The notes: generated from the letters alone by a model not told the origin. A DNA stretch of 28,119 bases from Acidovorax delafieldii (GCA_002377855.1 DFQQ01000044.1:1-28119); one strand, 5' to 3'. Numbered from the stretch's first letter, positions 8,675 through 16,799 are shown. Numbers and translations are program-made.

Positions 8675-8702
8675 TTGTTTGTTCCAAAATGTATCCTATG
8701 AT
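8675..8702 (+). promoter_or_regulatory. Possible sigma-70-like promoter for the receiver-kinase gene
   Basis: TTGTTT (8675-8680), a 16-nt spacer and TATGAT (8697-8702) form a weak vegetative promoter. Its predicted start of transcription near 8709 is only about 3 nt before the ATG at 8712. This fits the absence of a Shine-Dalgarno there and would give a nearly leaderless mRNA. The -35 box is poor, so this is tentative. Confidence 0.3.
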
Positions 8703-8711
8703 ACCCCTCCT

Positions 8712-9818
8712 ATGGTCAAGATAGCGCCAGAGCAACGCCTTCGCATCCTTCACCTCGAGGATTCACTGGCTGACCAAGGCCTGGTACGTCGCATCATGAC
8801 CAAGGCGAATCCACTCGTCGAACTACTTCATGTGGATTCGCTGGAAGGATTTACAGACCAGCTGACTAAATACCCTGTTGACATCATCCTAGCGGACTAC
8901 CGGCTCAACGGGTTTACGGCGCTTGATGCATGGCAACATGTTGCGCATTTGCCTAACGCCCCTCCATTCGTACTGGTGTCTGGCGCCATAGGAGAAGCCG
9001 CTGCAGTCGACGCAATGCGGCTCGGCATTTCCGACTATCTGCTTAAAGAGGACATAGCACGTCTGCCCCATGTCGCGGCCAGGGCACTGGAAGTCCATCA
9101 AGCAAAGCGCGAGCGTGAGTTTGCCGTCGCCCGCCTGGCCGAGTCCCAGGCGCAACTGGCGGCGCTGGCCGAGCACCTGCAAACATCCATTGAACAGGAG
9201 CGTGCGGCAATAGCGCGCGAGATACACGATGACATCGGCGGGGCGCTGACAGCGGTCCGATTTGACATCGCCTGGATGGGGCGTCATGCCACCACTGCAG
9301 AAATGAAGGAACACGCGGCTGCAGCATCGGAAATGCTGCAGCACGCTATCGGTGCGAGCCAGCGCATCATGATGAACCTGCGACCACCTGTCCTGGAACA
9401 GGGCTTGGTCGCCGCCGTTCGGTGGCTGGCTACCAGTTTCGAAAGAAGAACCGAGACCCCGACGGCGGTGCGCGTTTCCAGTGAAGAAATGGCTGTCCCT
9501 GCCGACGTACAACTGGTGGCCTATCGCACCACCCAGGAGGCGCTCACCAATGTAGCCAAGTACGCACACGCCACCAAGGTGACCATTGATTTGTCAGATC
9601 ATGAGAGAGTGCTCACCCTGGAGGTCGCCGACAACGGCTGCGGAATAGCTCCCGATATGCGAGCAAAGCCCAAGGCATTCGGTCTCAAGGGACTGCAAGA
9701 GAGAGCCCGCACCGTGGGGGGCTGGCTTGACGTCAGCAGCCAGTCGGCCCAGGGAACGTGCATCACGTTGACAGTGCCGCTAACATCCCCTGCATCCAAT
9801 CCATCAGAAGAGTTCTAG
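8712..9818 (+). CDS. Histidine kinase with N-terminal receiver domain (REC-HisKA_3-HATPase)
   Basis: A soluble 368-residue sensor kinase without membrane segments. Residues about 10-125 are a receiver domain (LEDS acidic pair, phospho-acceptor D62 in IILADYRLNG, lysine in LLKED). A short coiled coil (about 130-160) leads to a HisKA_3 dimerisation domain with phospho-histidine H172 in REIHDDIGGAL. A HATPase follows with N box QEALTNVAKYAHA, G1 DNGCGI and G2 GLKGLQERA. HisKA_3 kinases normally pair with NarL/LuxR-type regulators, and one starts 1 nt after this stop. ATG at 8712 fits the domain start; a longer TTG-initiated ORF from 8541 would add 57 unlike residues. Input is probably phosphoryl transfer to, or protein contact with, the receiver. 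Target genes are unknown. It diverges from the che operon. Confidence 0.9.
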   Translation: MVKIAPEQRLRILHLEDSLADQGLVRRIMTKANPLVELLHVDSLEGFTDQLTKYPVDIILADYRLNGFTALDAWQHVAHLPNAPPFVLVSGAIGEAAAVDAMRLGISDYLLKEDIARLPHVAARALEVHQAKREREFAVARLAESQAQLAALAEHLQTSIEQERAAIAREIHDDIGGALTAVRFDIAWMGRHATTAEMKEHAAAASEMLQHAIGASQRIMMNLRPPVLEQGLVAAVRWLATSFERRTETPTAVRVSSEEMAVPADVQLVAYRTTQEALTNVAKYAHATKVTIDLSDHERVLTLEVADNGCGIAPDMRAKPKAFGLKGLQERARTVGGWLDVSSQSAQGTCITLTVPLTSPASNPSEEF

Positions 9819-9819
9819 A

Positions 9820-10449
9820 GTGATTAATGTTGTTCTCTGCGATGACCATGCTGTACTGCGCCGGGGCATCCGCGACACATTGATCGAGGCGCACGACATC
9901 AAGGTAACGGGTGAAGCGGGCAGCTACCCTGAATTGAGGGAGGTCTTGCGCACAGCACTGTGCGATGTGCTGCTTCTTGACTTGAACATGCCCGGGCGCA
10001 GCGGGCTTGAGGTGCTGGCAAGCCTGCGAGAGACAAATTCAGAGATTAAGGTACTCGTAGTGTCGATGTACCCCGAGGACCAATACGCACTGCGGTGCCT
10101 CAAAGCCGGCGCGCAAGGTTACGCGAACAAGGCTGGAGACCCTATGGACCTTATTGCCGCCGTCCGCACGGTCATGCAGGGGCGCAAATACCTCACGGCA
10201 GAAGTAGCACAGATGCTGGCGGAAAGCCTCTCTCAACCCACACCCGAAACGCCCCATGCTGCGCTGTCCGAGCGCGAGTTGCAGACCCTCATCAAGATCG
10301 CCTCTGGCCGTCGCCTTTCCGATATTGCAGAAGAGTTGATGCTGAGTCCCAAAACAGTGAGTGTCTATCGGTCCCGCGTCTTGGAAAAACTGCAACTCAC
10401 CAACAATGCTGAGCTGACGGTGTACGCCATCCGAAATCAGCTCGTCTGA
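9820..10449 (+). CDS. NarL/LuxR-family response regulator
   Basis: A 209-residue transcription factor. The receiver domain (about 1-120) has the DD pair at 8-9 (CDDH), the phospho-acceptor aspartate in LLLDLNMPGRSG and the usual switch Ser in VVSMYP. The LuxR-type helix-turn-helix (about 145-205) shows LSERELQTLIKIASGRR followed by IAEELMLSPKTVSVYRSRVLEKL. The start is GTG at 9820, one base after the kinase TAG, with AGAAGAG at 9806-9812 as ribosome site, so the two are translationally coupled. It is very likely the partner of the upstream kinase. Its place within the flagellar locus suggests, but does not prove, control of motility genes. Confidence 0.93.
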   Translation: MINVVLCDDHAVLRRGIRDTLIEAHDIKVTGEAGSYPELREVLRTALCDVLLLDLNMPGRSGLEVLASLRETNSEIKVLVVSMYPEDQYALRCLKAGAQGYANKAGDPMDLIAAVRTVMQGRKYLTAEVAQMLAESLSQPTPETPHAALSERELQTLIKIASGRRLSDIAEELMLSPKTVSVYRSRVLEKLQLTNNAELTVYAIRNQLV

Positions 10450-10469
10450 CGTTGCCAAGGGTGCTGACC

Positions 10470-10486
10470 GCCTCAAGTATTGAGGC
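10470..10486. repeat. Short hairpin between convergent regulator gene and fliR
   Basis: GCCTCAA (10470-10476) pairs with TTGAGGC (10480-10486) around a 3-nt loop in the 55-bp gap between two convergent stop codons. No T run follows on either strand, so it is at best a weak terminator. Confidence 0.4.
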
Positions 10487-10504
10487 ACGTTCGCGAGGGT
10501 CTGA

Positions 10505-11275
10505 CTACCTTTGCGCTGCAAAGATATCTATTGCCTGCTGCATCAGGGAAAGCATAGGCTGCTCGAGCATCGGCAAGGTGGCCGTGATACCCAGCATCCC
10601 AACGGTCAGGGTCACCGGAAAGCCCACGGCATAGATATTCATCTGCGGAGCTACGCGAGAAATCACTCCCAGTGTGAGATTGACGAACAGAAGCAGCGCA
10701 ATCATCGGTAAGGCGATCCATAGAGCACTGGAGAACAGCGAGGCGCCCAATTCATACAAACGCATCTGATTGAGCGCACCCAAAAAACTGCCATTCACCG
10801 GGAATCTGTCAAAGCTCTTGACGACCGCCATCACCACCATCAAATGCCCATTGATGGCGATGAACAGCAACATGGATATGTTGCCAAAAAAGCGGGCGAC
10901 GGCACTGATCTGAGCATTGCTCGTGGGGTCGAAGAAGGACGCGAAATTGAGGCCCATTTGAAGACCAATGATTTCACCCGCAAGCTCTACGGCCGAAAAA
11001 ACGAGCCGCACAGCGAACCCGATCGCCAACCCAACCACCACTTGCTGGGCAACGGCACCCAGCGCTTCGCGTCCATTGATATCAACGATGGGCTGCTCTG
11101 GCAGGACTCCTTGAGCGCACACGGCCACCAAAAAAGCCAAACCTATCTTCACGCGCATAGGTATCACGCGCATGGAGAAGATGGGCGCGACCGAAAACAC
11201 GGCCAAAACACGCAAAAAGGGCCACAACACGGGCGACAGCCATGCCACCAACTGCGCTTCGTTGAAGGTAACCAC
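10505..11275 (-). CDS. fliR: Flagellar export gate protein FliR
   Basis: An inner-membrane component of the type III export gate, forming the FliP5Q4R1 core. The 256 residues contain about six hydrophobic segments. Family-typical stretches are LRVLAVFSVAPIFS near the start, GEIIGLQMGLNFASFFDP (about 96-113), LLLFVNLTLG and APQMNIYAVGFPVTL in the last third. The start is GTG at 11275, 17 nt after the fliQ stop, with a modest purine stretch. The protein begins where other FliR proteins do. It is the last gene of the fliL-R run; flhB, often next, is not here. Confidence 0.95.
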   Translation of the reverse strand: MVTFNEAQLVAWLSPVLWPFLRVLAVFSVAPIFSMRVIPMRVKIGLAFLVAVCAQGVLPEQPIVDINGREALGAVAQQVVVGLAIGFAVRLVFSAVELAGEIIGLQMGLNFASFFDPTSNAQISAVARFFGNISMLLFIAINGHLMVVMAVVKSFDRFPVNGSFLGALNQMRLYELGASLFSSALWIALPMIALLLFVNLTLGVISRVAPQMNIYAVGFPVTLTVGMLGITATLPMLEQPMLSLMQQAIDIFAAQR

Positions 11276-11292
11276 CGCCTCGGAGCCCCTCG

Positions 11293-11562
11293 CTACCCCA
11301 CCACCGAAGGGATGGATTCAATGGTTCGGCGCAAGTAGTCCACCAAAGTGGTGATCATCCATGGCCCTGCAATAGCAAATACCACCATGGCTGCGATCAG
11401 TTTGGGCACAAAGGCCAGTGTCGCTTCATGAATCTGGGTAACGGCCTGGAAGATGCTCACGACCAACCCAACGGCCATCACCACGCCCAGCACGGGCATG
11501 GAGATCATGAGAAGCAAGGTCAATGCGTCTCGCCCCATCGTCAAGACCATTTGCGATGTCAT
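11293..11562 (-). CDS. fliQ: Flagellar export gate protein FliQ
   Basis: An 89-residue hydrophobic protein with two membrane helices (about 15-38 and 50-72), the exact size of FliQ. It forms the outer shell of the export gate around FliP/FliR. Characteristic residues are SIFQAVTQIHEATLAFVPK in the middle of the protein. ATG at 11562 is preceded by GGGGGAG. The longer ORF from 11625 would overlap fliP and adds a non-family N-terminus. Confidence 0.95.
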   Translation of the reverse strand: MTSQMVLTMGRDALTLLLMISMPVLGVVMAVGLVVSIFQAVTQIHEATLAFVPKLIAAMVVFAIAGPWMITTLVDYLRRTIESIPSVVG

Positions 11563-11579
11563 GACAAAGCTCCCCCAAG

Positions 11580-12365
11580 TCAGGTGACAAAACTCGCCGC
11601 CAGCGAACCCAAAAGCAGGTTCCAACCGTCTGCGAGAACAAAAAGCATGAGCTTGAACGGAAGCGCCACCAGCACTGGTGACAGCATCATCATCCCCAGT
11701 GACATCAAGATGCTGGACACCACCATGTCTATCACGAGGAAGGGAATGAAAATCATGAACCCGATTTGAAATGCGGACTTCAATTCACTCGTCACGAAGG
11801 CTGGTACCAACACGCGCAAAGGGGCTGTCTCTGCTGTCACTTCCGGGCTCAAGCGTGCCAAGCGCGAGAAAAGCGCGAAGTCCGATTGACGCGTCTGCTT
11901 CAGCATGAATTCGCGCATGGGAGCTTCCGCCTTTTGCAACGCTTGCTCAAAGCCCAAAGCGTTGCTGGTGTATGGCAGGTACGCCTCCTGATACACGCGA
12001 TCCAGCGTGGGCCCCATGACGAACATCGTCAAGAAAAGCGATAAACCAATAATCACTTGATTGGGCGGCGCTGACTGGGTGCCAATTGCTTGCCGCAGCA
12101 GCGACAACACGATGACGATACGGGTGAAGCCGGTCATCAACAGCAGCACTGCAGGCAAAAATGACAGCGCCGTAAAAAACAGCAATGTCTGGATGGGAAC
12201 CGAGTAGCTGTTGCTTCCGGACCCGGCCCCGATCAGCACAGGCAAGGATCCCGGGGCTGTCTGCGCCACCGCAGGCAAATGGACCAGAGCACCTCCTGCC
12301 ACTGCAGCGCCCACCGCCAAGAACAGAGATCGTCTCCAGGCTGATCGACGAGACAGATCAGACAT
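11580..12365 (-). CDS. fliP: Flagellar export gate protein FliP
   Basis: A central pore subunit of the flagellar export gate, 261 residues. It begins with a cleavable-looking signal peptide (Arg-rich start, hydrophobic core about 14-33, likely cleavage after AVA near 35), as expected for FliP. Four further membrane segments follow, with family motifs MTGFTRIVIVLSLLRQAIG and PPNQVIIGLSLFLTMFVMGP and the late segment FMIFIPFLVIDMVVSSILMS (part). ATG at 12365 lies inside the end of fliO (8-nt overlap), implying translational coupling. The FliQ start is 17 nt after its stop. Confidence 0.96.
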   Translation of the reverse strand: MSDLSRRSAWRRSLFLAVGAAVAGGALVHLPAVAQTAPGSLPVLIGAGSGSNSYSVPIQTLLFFTALSFLPAVLLLMTGFTRIVIVLSLLRQAIGTQSAPPNQVIIGLSLFLTMFVMGPTLDRVYQEAYLPYTSNALGFEQALQKAEAPMREFMLKQTRQSDFALFSRLARLSPEVTAETAPLRVLVPAFVTSELKSAFQIGFMIFIPFLVIDMVVSSILMSLGMMMLSPVLVALPFKLMLFVLADGWNLLLGSLAASFVT

Positions 12366-12711
12366 CGGACTCTTTCGCGGAAGCGCGAGCCATTTCCCGA
12401 GAGAAAGAAGCCGAAGATTCTGGTACAGCACTCGCTTGAGCGGGTGTGGAGTACAGGCAACTGATGTGCTGGTTCGTGACCCCGAGCACCAGCAATGTCC
12501 GAGAGTGCTCTGGGCCGACTTCGACGGTAACCACTCGCTGTTGAGGCCCTACCGCGACGGCAGAAATCACTTTAGACGCAGCTGGCACCCCCATGACGCC
12601 GCGGGCTGTTTGCCGCTGCTGAATCCACCGCACCAGCCACGGCAACCATGCCATGCCTGCGATGAACAGGACCACCACGGTCAGCGTTTGCGCCATACCC
12701 GGACTATCCAC
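12358..12711 (-). CDS. fliO: Flagellar export apparatus assembly protein FliO
   Basis: A small bitopic membrane protein, 117 residues, that helps assemble the FliP ring. One membrane helix occupies about residues 8-28 (TVVVLFIAGMAWLPWLV), then a cytoplasmic domain with QQRVVTVEVG and LLVLGVTNQHISCL, the usual FliO pattern. The start is GTG at 12711, overlapping the fliN stop by 8 nt; ATG at 12696 is an alternative that would shorten it by five residues. FliO is poorly conserved, so position between fliN and fliP supports the call. Confidence 0.88.
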   Translation of the reverse strand: MDSPGMAQTLTVVVLFIAGMAWLPWLVRWIQQRQTARGVMGVPAASKVISAVAVGPQQRVVTVEVGPEHSRTLLVLGVTNQHISCLYSTPAQASAVPESSASFSREMARASAKESDV

Positions 12712-13144
12712 GACTTACCCGCCTCAGACGTTCGGATGGCGTCACCACGTCCGTGAGACGAATACCAAATTTGTCGTTCACCACCACCACCTCACCTTGG
12801 GCAATCAGGTAGCCGTTTACCAACACATCCATGGGCTCACCGGCCAAGGCATCAAGCTCCACCACCGAACCCTGGGCCAACTGCAGGATGTATTTGATCG
12901 GAACTTTGGTGCGGCCCAACTCCACCGACAACTGAACTGGAATGTCCAGCACCATGTTGATGTCATTGACCGGGGCATCTCCGCTGCCTGAGAACGGGCG
13001 TACCGGCTCCCCAGACAGCGGACCGCCCTGCTCTGCATCCGCAGGTTTGTCATCGCGCTTTTGCTCTTCAAGCGCTTCCGCCCAGCCCGCAAATGGATCG
13101 TCAGCCGGGTCCGCTGCGTCCTTGTTGTTTTCTTCAGTTGACAT
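12704..13144 (-). CDS. fliN: Flagellar motor switch protein FliN
   Basis: A C-ring subunit of the rotor and docking site for the export ATPase complex, 146 residues. The first 55 residues are acidic and polar. The SpoA/SurfaceP domain covers about 65-142 (NMVLDIPVQLSVELGRTKVPI, LAQGSVVELDALAGEP, NDKFGIRLTDVVTPSERLR in order). ATG at 13144 has GGAG eight bases upstream and sits within the end of fliM (11-nt overlap). An in-frame TTG at 13156 is less likely. Confidence 0.96.
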   Translation of the reverse strand: MSTEENNKDAADPADDPFAGWAEALEEQKRDDKPADAEQGGPLSGEPVRPFSGSGDAPVNDINMVLDIPVQLSVELGRTKVPIKYILQLAQGSVVELDALAGEPMDVLVNGYLIAQGEVVVVNDKFGIRLTDVVTPSERLRRVSRG

Positions 13145-14138
13145 CTTTTTCTCCAAGCCAGCTCATGTCTGCACTGCGCAAACATTCTTCAATGCGAATT
13201 GCGTACTTCGAGTTGTGTGTACCGTACTGGCATTCAAAGATCGGCACACCACCAATCGACGCCTTGATGCGTGGCTCTCGATCCAGTTCAATAAAATCCC
13301 CAGGCTTCATGGCCAGGAGTTGCTCCACCGTAGCGTCCGCCTTAGCCAGCTCTGCCACCAAGGTCACCTCTGCAGCCTGGATCTCTCGGGTCAACACCCG
13401 AACCCAGCGCCGATCCACCTCAATGGAATCACCCTGGGTAGACGAATAGAGCACGTCGCGTATGGGCTCAAGCGTTGCATATGGCATGCAGACATGGATC
13501 GCCCCGGATAGATCACCAATTTCCAATTGGAACGCCGTTGACACCACAATCTCACTGGGCGTTGCAATGTTCGCAAACTGCGGCTGCATTTCGGAGCGCT
13601 GATACTCCAGCTCCAGCGGATAAATGCCGTGCCATGCCTTCTTGTACTCGGCACATATCACGTCCACCAAGCGATTGATCACCCGCTGCTCAGTGGGCGA
13701 AAAGTCGCGCCCTTCGATGCGCGTCTGAAACTTTCCAACACCGCCGTACAAAGTATCAATGATCCCGAACACCAGCGAGGGCTCGCACACGATCAGGCCA
13801 CTCCCACGCAAGGGCCTGATCGCAACGATATTGAAGTTGGTGGGCACCGCCAGTTCGCGCAAAAATGCGCTGTAGCGTTGCACGGCGACGGTACCGACGG
13901 ATATTTCAGGGCTGCGCCGGATGAAGTTGAACAGGCCGATGCGGAAATTGCGGGCAAAGCGCTCATTGACAATTTCCATCGTGGGCATGCGCCCGCGAAC
14001 AATGCGCTCTTGACTGGAAATGTCGTAATTGCGAACCGAGCCTGCCTCGGCAACTTCCTCAACGGACTTCTGACTCTCGCCCGTTACCCCTTCAAGAAGT
14101 GCATCAACTTCTTCTTGTGACAGAAATGAATCACTCAT
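13134..14138 (-). CDS. fliM: Flagellar motor switch protein FliM
   Basis: A C-ring protein that receives CheY-P and transmits the signal to FliG. The N-terminal CheY-binding peptide is intact (LSQEEVDALLEG, about 6-17). The middle CheC-like domain (about 45-230) begins with the conserved ERIVRGRMPTMEIVNERFAR and contains GSGLIV. The C-terminal SpoA domain (about 250-325) includes LLAMKPGDFIELD. The 334-residue length is typical. ATG at 14138 follows AGGAG. It is co-transcribed with fliL (18-nt gap) and fliN (overlap). Confidence 0.97.
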   Translation of the reverse strand: MSDSFLSQEEVDALLEGVTGESQKSVEEVAEAGSVRNYDISSQERIVRGRMPTMEIVNERFARNFRIGLFNFIRRSPEISVGTVAVQRYSAFLRELAVPTNFNIVAIRPLRGSGLIVCEPSLVFGIIDTLYGGVGKFQTRIEGRDFSPTEQRVINRLVDVICAEYKKAWHGIYPLELEYQRSEMQPQFANIATPSEIVVSTAFQLEIGDLSGAIHVCMPYATLEPIRDVLYSSTQGDSIEVDRRWVRVLTREIQAAEVTLVAELAKADATVEQLLAMKPGDFIELDREPRIKASIGGVPIFECQYGTHNSKYAIRIEECLRSADMSWLGEKDVN

Positions 14139-14156
14139 ACATGACTCCTGAACGTG

Positions 14157-14738
14157 TCACTGGATGATGAAGCTTGAAAACAAAACCCGCTTGACGGGAT
14201 TCTTTTCAGCCTTGCGTCGGGCGGCCCGCTCTTCTGCTTCATCTTCTTCAGATTCCACTGCGGCCTTCTTTTTCGCTGCAGGCACCGTGAATCCCAAGGG
14301 TTTCGACACTTCGCGAAGAATATCGGTAGCGAGCTTTTCCTTACCCTCTCGCTGGAGCAGCTCATCTGAAGTGCGTTGTGAAACCACCATCAGGATGCCG
14401 CTGCGAATCGAAGGCAGGTACTGCTTGACCTGCTCTGCAGTCTTGGCATCTGCGACTTCAAGCGTAATGCCGATTTGGGCGAACCGCTCCCCCCCAGGAT
14501 CGGCCAGATTCACCACCATGTTCTCCATTGGCAGGAAGGTCGGCGGCGTTTTGGCCGCTTCCTTGACTGCAGCGGGCTCCTCGGCTTCCTCGTCTTTGGG
14601 ATGAGCACGGCTCGAAAGCAGCCACGCCGCAGCGCCACCAGCAACCACCAGCAAGGCGACCACCGCGATGATGATCACAAGCATTTTCTTGCTTTTGGTT
14701 TTCTCCTTGGCCGGAGCGGCGGGGGCATTGGCAGACAC
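14157..14738 (-). CDS. fliL: Flagellar basal-body-associated protein FliL
   Basis: A single-pass inner-membrane protein that associates with stators around the basal body. A short basic cytoplasmic N-terminus (KEKTKSKK) precedes one membrane helix (about 19-42), then a periplasmic domain with FLPMENMVVNLADPGGERF, a typical FliL pattern. At 193 residues it is slightly longer than many FliL because of an acidic/basic insert (about 160-182, AAKKKAAVESEEDEAEERAA). The start is GTG at 14738 with AAGGA upstream. It heads the fliL-R run. The 182 bp upstream of it hold no gene; I saw no convincing terminator or promoter there, only a TTGATCAA palindrome. Confidence 0.94.
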   Translation of the reverse strand: MSANAPAAPAKEKTKSKKMLVIIIAVVALLVVAGGAAAWLLSSRAHPKDEEAEEPAAVKEAAKTPPTFLPMENMVVNLADPGGERFAQIGITLEVADAKTAEQVKQYLPSIRSGILMVVSQRTSDELLQREGKEKLATDILREVSKPLGFTVPAAKKKAAVESEEDEAEERAARRKAEKNPVKRVLFSSFIIQ

Positions 14739-14920
14739 GGGGCGAATTCCTTGCTGTGTATGGCAGACCAGTCATGCACAACAAAGCAGTGACCGGTCGC
14801 TAAGTTGCATTGTCAGGCGATTGATCAACCAATAATAGCCAGAATAAAAGCCCAAAACCACGACTGTCCGGAACCTCACCGGCCCGCGGCAAGCTGCCAA
14901 AGCCCAGGCAACATCGCCCG

Positions 14921-16315
14921 TCAGACAAATACGTCGACAGCGCGGCGCGCGGCGGAGCCCGGTTGCGCACGCTGCGGCACGCCCTCAGCAGCCACCACAG
15001 TGGACTGTCCAGCACGCCCGCCACGCTCCTGGGGCCGTCCCCCATCCGAAGGGCGCCCGTCACGCGCCGAGGTACTCACGCTCGCGCCCGAAAGGACCAA
15101 GCCCTGACCACGCAGCATCTCAGTCAGTTGGGCCATGCTGCTGTCCAGCATCTGTCGTGTGTGTTCCTGATCGCTGCGGAAGGTCACATGGGCTTCGTTC
15201 CCTGAGAGCGTGACGGACACCTCCACAGGTTGACCATCTCTGTTCAAAATCATTTCAGCATTCTGGGTTTTTTGGTTAACCCAGTACGTCACTTGTTCTG
15301 CCAGCGCTTCTTCAGCGGCACTAGGCACAAAAGCGTCCGGCACAAGGACGTCCACATCGGTGAAACCGGACTCCACGCTACCGCCCGCCACCAAGCCCTC
15401 CCCTCCAGGGCCCGAACCGCCCAGGTTGGTCTGCGCCCCAGAGTCGGCCGAGCGTCCAGTATCCGCAGCGCCTAACGTTTCAGCGATGGTCGAGATGCTT
15501 GCGTCACCGGAGAGACCGAGCGAGTCATGCGCCTGACCTATGGCATGGTCTTCACCACCGAGTAACGCCCCAGCGTCGCGCAGAGAAGCCAGGGGCATGG
15601 ATGCTGCGGCAGCCACGGCGGAATCCGCAGCTGCGCCAAAAGGCCTGGTGAATTCGGCGGGCTGTGCTTTCGCCGACAAGCCGCTGGCCAGCGAACTCAG
15701 GGCTTCAGTGCGCTGCGCCAAGGCCGCGGTTGCGCGCAGCAACCCGGGCCGGCCCTGCACCAGCGCTGCTGCAGCGTTGTCCCCATCCTTGATGTCGCCC
15801 AACCCGTCCAGCGCTGCTGTTTGCGCGACCAAGCCGCCTTCTGACGCATCCACATTCCACGCCAGCCCCGCACCGTACGGGGCCCCATCTGACTGAAACG
15901 TACCTGCAGTACTTCCTAACACGGAGAGGCCACCTGCACCGCTGACCTCGGCCGCAAGACCGTGCATATTCATATCTAATTGAAACGTACCTGCAGTGCT
16001 ACCGCCCATGGAGCGACCACCTGCACCGGTGCCCGCCGCCGCAAGAAGACCTTGCATATTCATGAGCGCCATGGGATCAGGCGCTTGCCCTGCCGTCGGA
16101 ACGGACGCATCAACCAGCCAATCTGTTCCGGGTTTTTCGTCTACAGCAGCATCGGCCAGCACTCCTTGGTCGAGTGCCGCCATCAACGCCATGAACCCCC
16201 CCTGCTCAGCTGGCGCCTGCGCAGAATCCGCGGAAGGCTTGGCTGTGCCTTTGGTGCGAGCGGGCGCCTGTGCACTCTGCGCCGTCTGTGAGGCTGCGAT
16301 GCGGGACTGTTCCAT
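14921..16315 (-). CDS. fliK: Flagellar hook-length control protein FliK
   Basis: An exported molecular ruler that ends hook growth and switches export specificity to filament proteins. The 464 residues are mostly low-complexity Ala/Gly/Ser-rich sequence, as usual for FliK. The conserved Flg_hook domain lies near 355-430 (VEVSVTLSGNEAHVTFRSD, then a helix with LTEMLRGQGL). The C-terminal tail is rich in Gly, Arg and Ser. ATG at 16315 follows AGGAGAG and lies 1 nt after the fliJ stop. The upstream extension of the ORF belongs to the other frame of fliJ. An in-frame tandem repeat is present at residues 85-141. Confidence 0.93.
   Translation of the reverse strand: MEQSRIAASQTAQSAQAPARTKGTAKPSADSAQAPAEQGGFMALMAALDQGVLADAAVDEKPGTDWLVDASVPTAGQAPDPMALMNMQGLLAAAGTGAGGRSMGGSTAGTFQLDMNMHGLAAEVSGAGGLSVLGSTAGTFQSDGAPYGAGLAWNVDASEGGLVAQTAALDGLGDIKDGDNAAAALVQGRPGLLRATAALAQRTEALSSLASGLSAKAQPAEFTRPFGAAADSAVAAAASMPLASLRDAGALLGGEDHAIGQAHDSLGLSGDASISTIAETLGAADTGRSADSGAQTNLGGSGPGGEGLVAGGSVESGFTDVDVLVPDAFVPSAAEEALAEQVTYWVNQKTQNAEMILNRDGQPVEVSVTLSGNEAHVTFRSDQEHTRQMLDSSMAQLTEMLRGQGLVLSGASVSTSARDGRPSDGGRPQERGGRAGQSTVVAAEGVPQRAQPGSAARRAVDVFV
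15894..16063 (-). repeat. In-frame tandem repeat inside fliK
   Basis: Two direct copies, 15981-16063 (83 nt) and 15894-15973 (80 nt), start 87 nt apart on the plus strand. Both begin with the same 17 bases TGAAACGTACCTGCAGT and end in GCATATTCAT. In protein they are residues 85-112 and 115-141 of FliK, both starting MNM and ending GSTAGTFQ. The copies have diverged in their middle by substitutions and one codon. Confidence 0.85.
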
Positions 16316-16316
16316 A

Positions 16317-16781
16317 TCAACTCTCCTGACCCAAAGGTCCATTGGTACTACCGTGGTACTTGATCGCTGCGCGCTCGTCCGTCTGCTTCTGATCGCGCCG
16401 CGCCTGCTGCTGGTCCATGTCACGGCGGCGTGCCTCCAGGACTTTTCGCAGGCTGGCCAGCCGCAGCTCAGCAGCCAAAAGTTGCTGGGAAGCTGCCTCC
16501 ACACGCTGAGCCTGGTCAGCAACCACACCAGACTGCAGTCCTGCCGCGTGCCCCAGCCGCCCCATGAACTGGTGGTGGTGGTACATGACCTCTGGCTTCA
16601 GACAGGCGCCTTCTCTGGCGCCCCATCGTTCCTGCGTCTCTTGGGCATAGCCCTCCAGCTGTGACAGCTGGCCCTTCGCGGCCTGTTGCGCAGCCTGGGC
16701 GTTCTGCAGGATTTGCCGCGCCTCATCGCGCTTGCGCTCTGCAACATTCACCGCCACCATCAATGCTCCTAGTGCAGACAT
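16317..16781 (-). CDS. fliJ: Flagellar export chaperone/stalk protein FliJ
   Basis: A 154-residue, almost fully helical coiled-coil protein rich in Gln, Ala and Arg. FliJ acts as the stalk of the FliI ATPase ring and couples it to FlhA. The opening AVNVAERKRDEARQIL and the central YHHHQFMGRL are in keeping with FliJ of betaproteobacteria. Position between fliI and fliK is diagnostic. The start at ATG 16781 has only a weak GTGAG ribosome site; ATG at 16760 is an alternative. Confidence 0.9.
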   Translation of the reverse strand: MSALGALMVAVNVAERKRDEARQILQNAQAAQQAAKGQLSQLEGYAQETQERWGAREGACLKPEVMYHHHQFMGRLGHAAGLQSGVVADQAQRVEAASQQLLAAELRLASLRKVLEARRRDMDQQQARRDQKQTDERAAIKYHGSTNGPLGQES

Positions 16782-16799
16782 CGCTCACGCCGTAGCTGG

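Noticed and set aside
12358..14138. Overlaps among fliM, fliN, fliO and fliP as possible frameshifts
   Set aside because: Each overlap is 8-11 nt with intact termini on both proteins, which is ordinary translational coupling in flagellar operons.
14739..14920. A terminator or promoter in the 182-bp fliK-fliL gap
   Set aside because: Only short imperfect stems and a TTGATCAA palindrome are present, with no T run; TATTAT-like sequence lacks a properly spaced -35.
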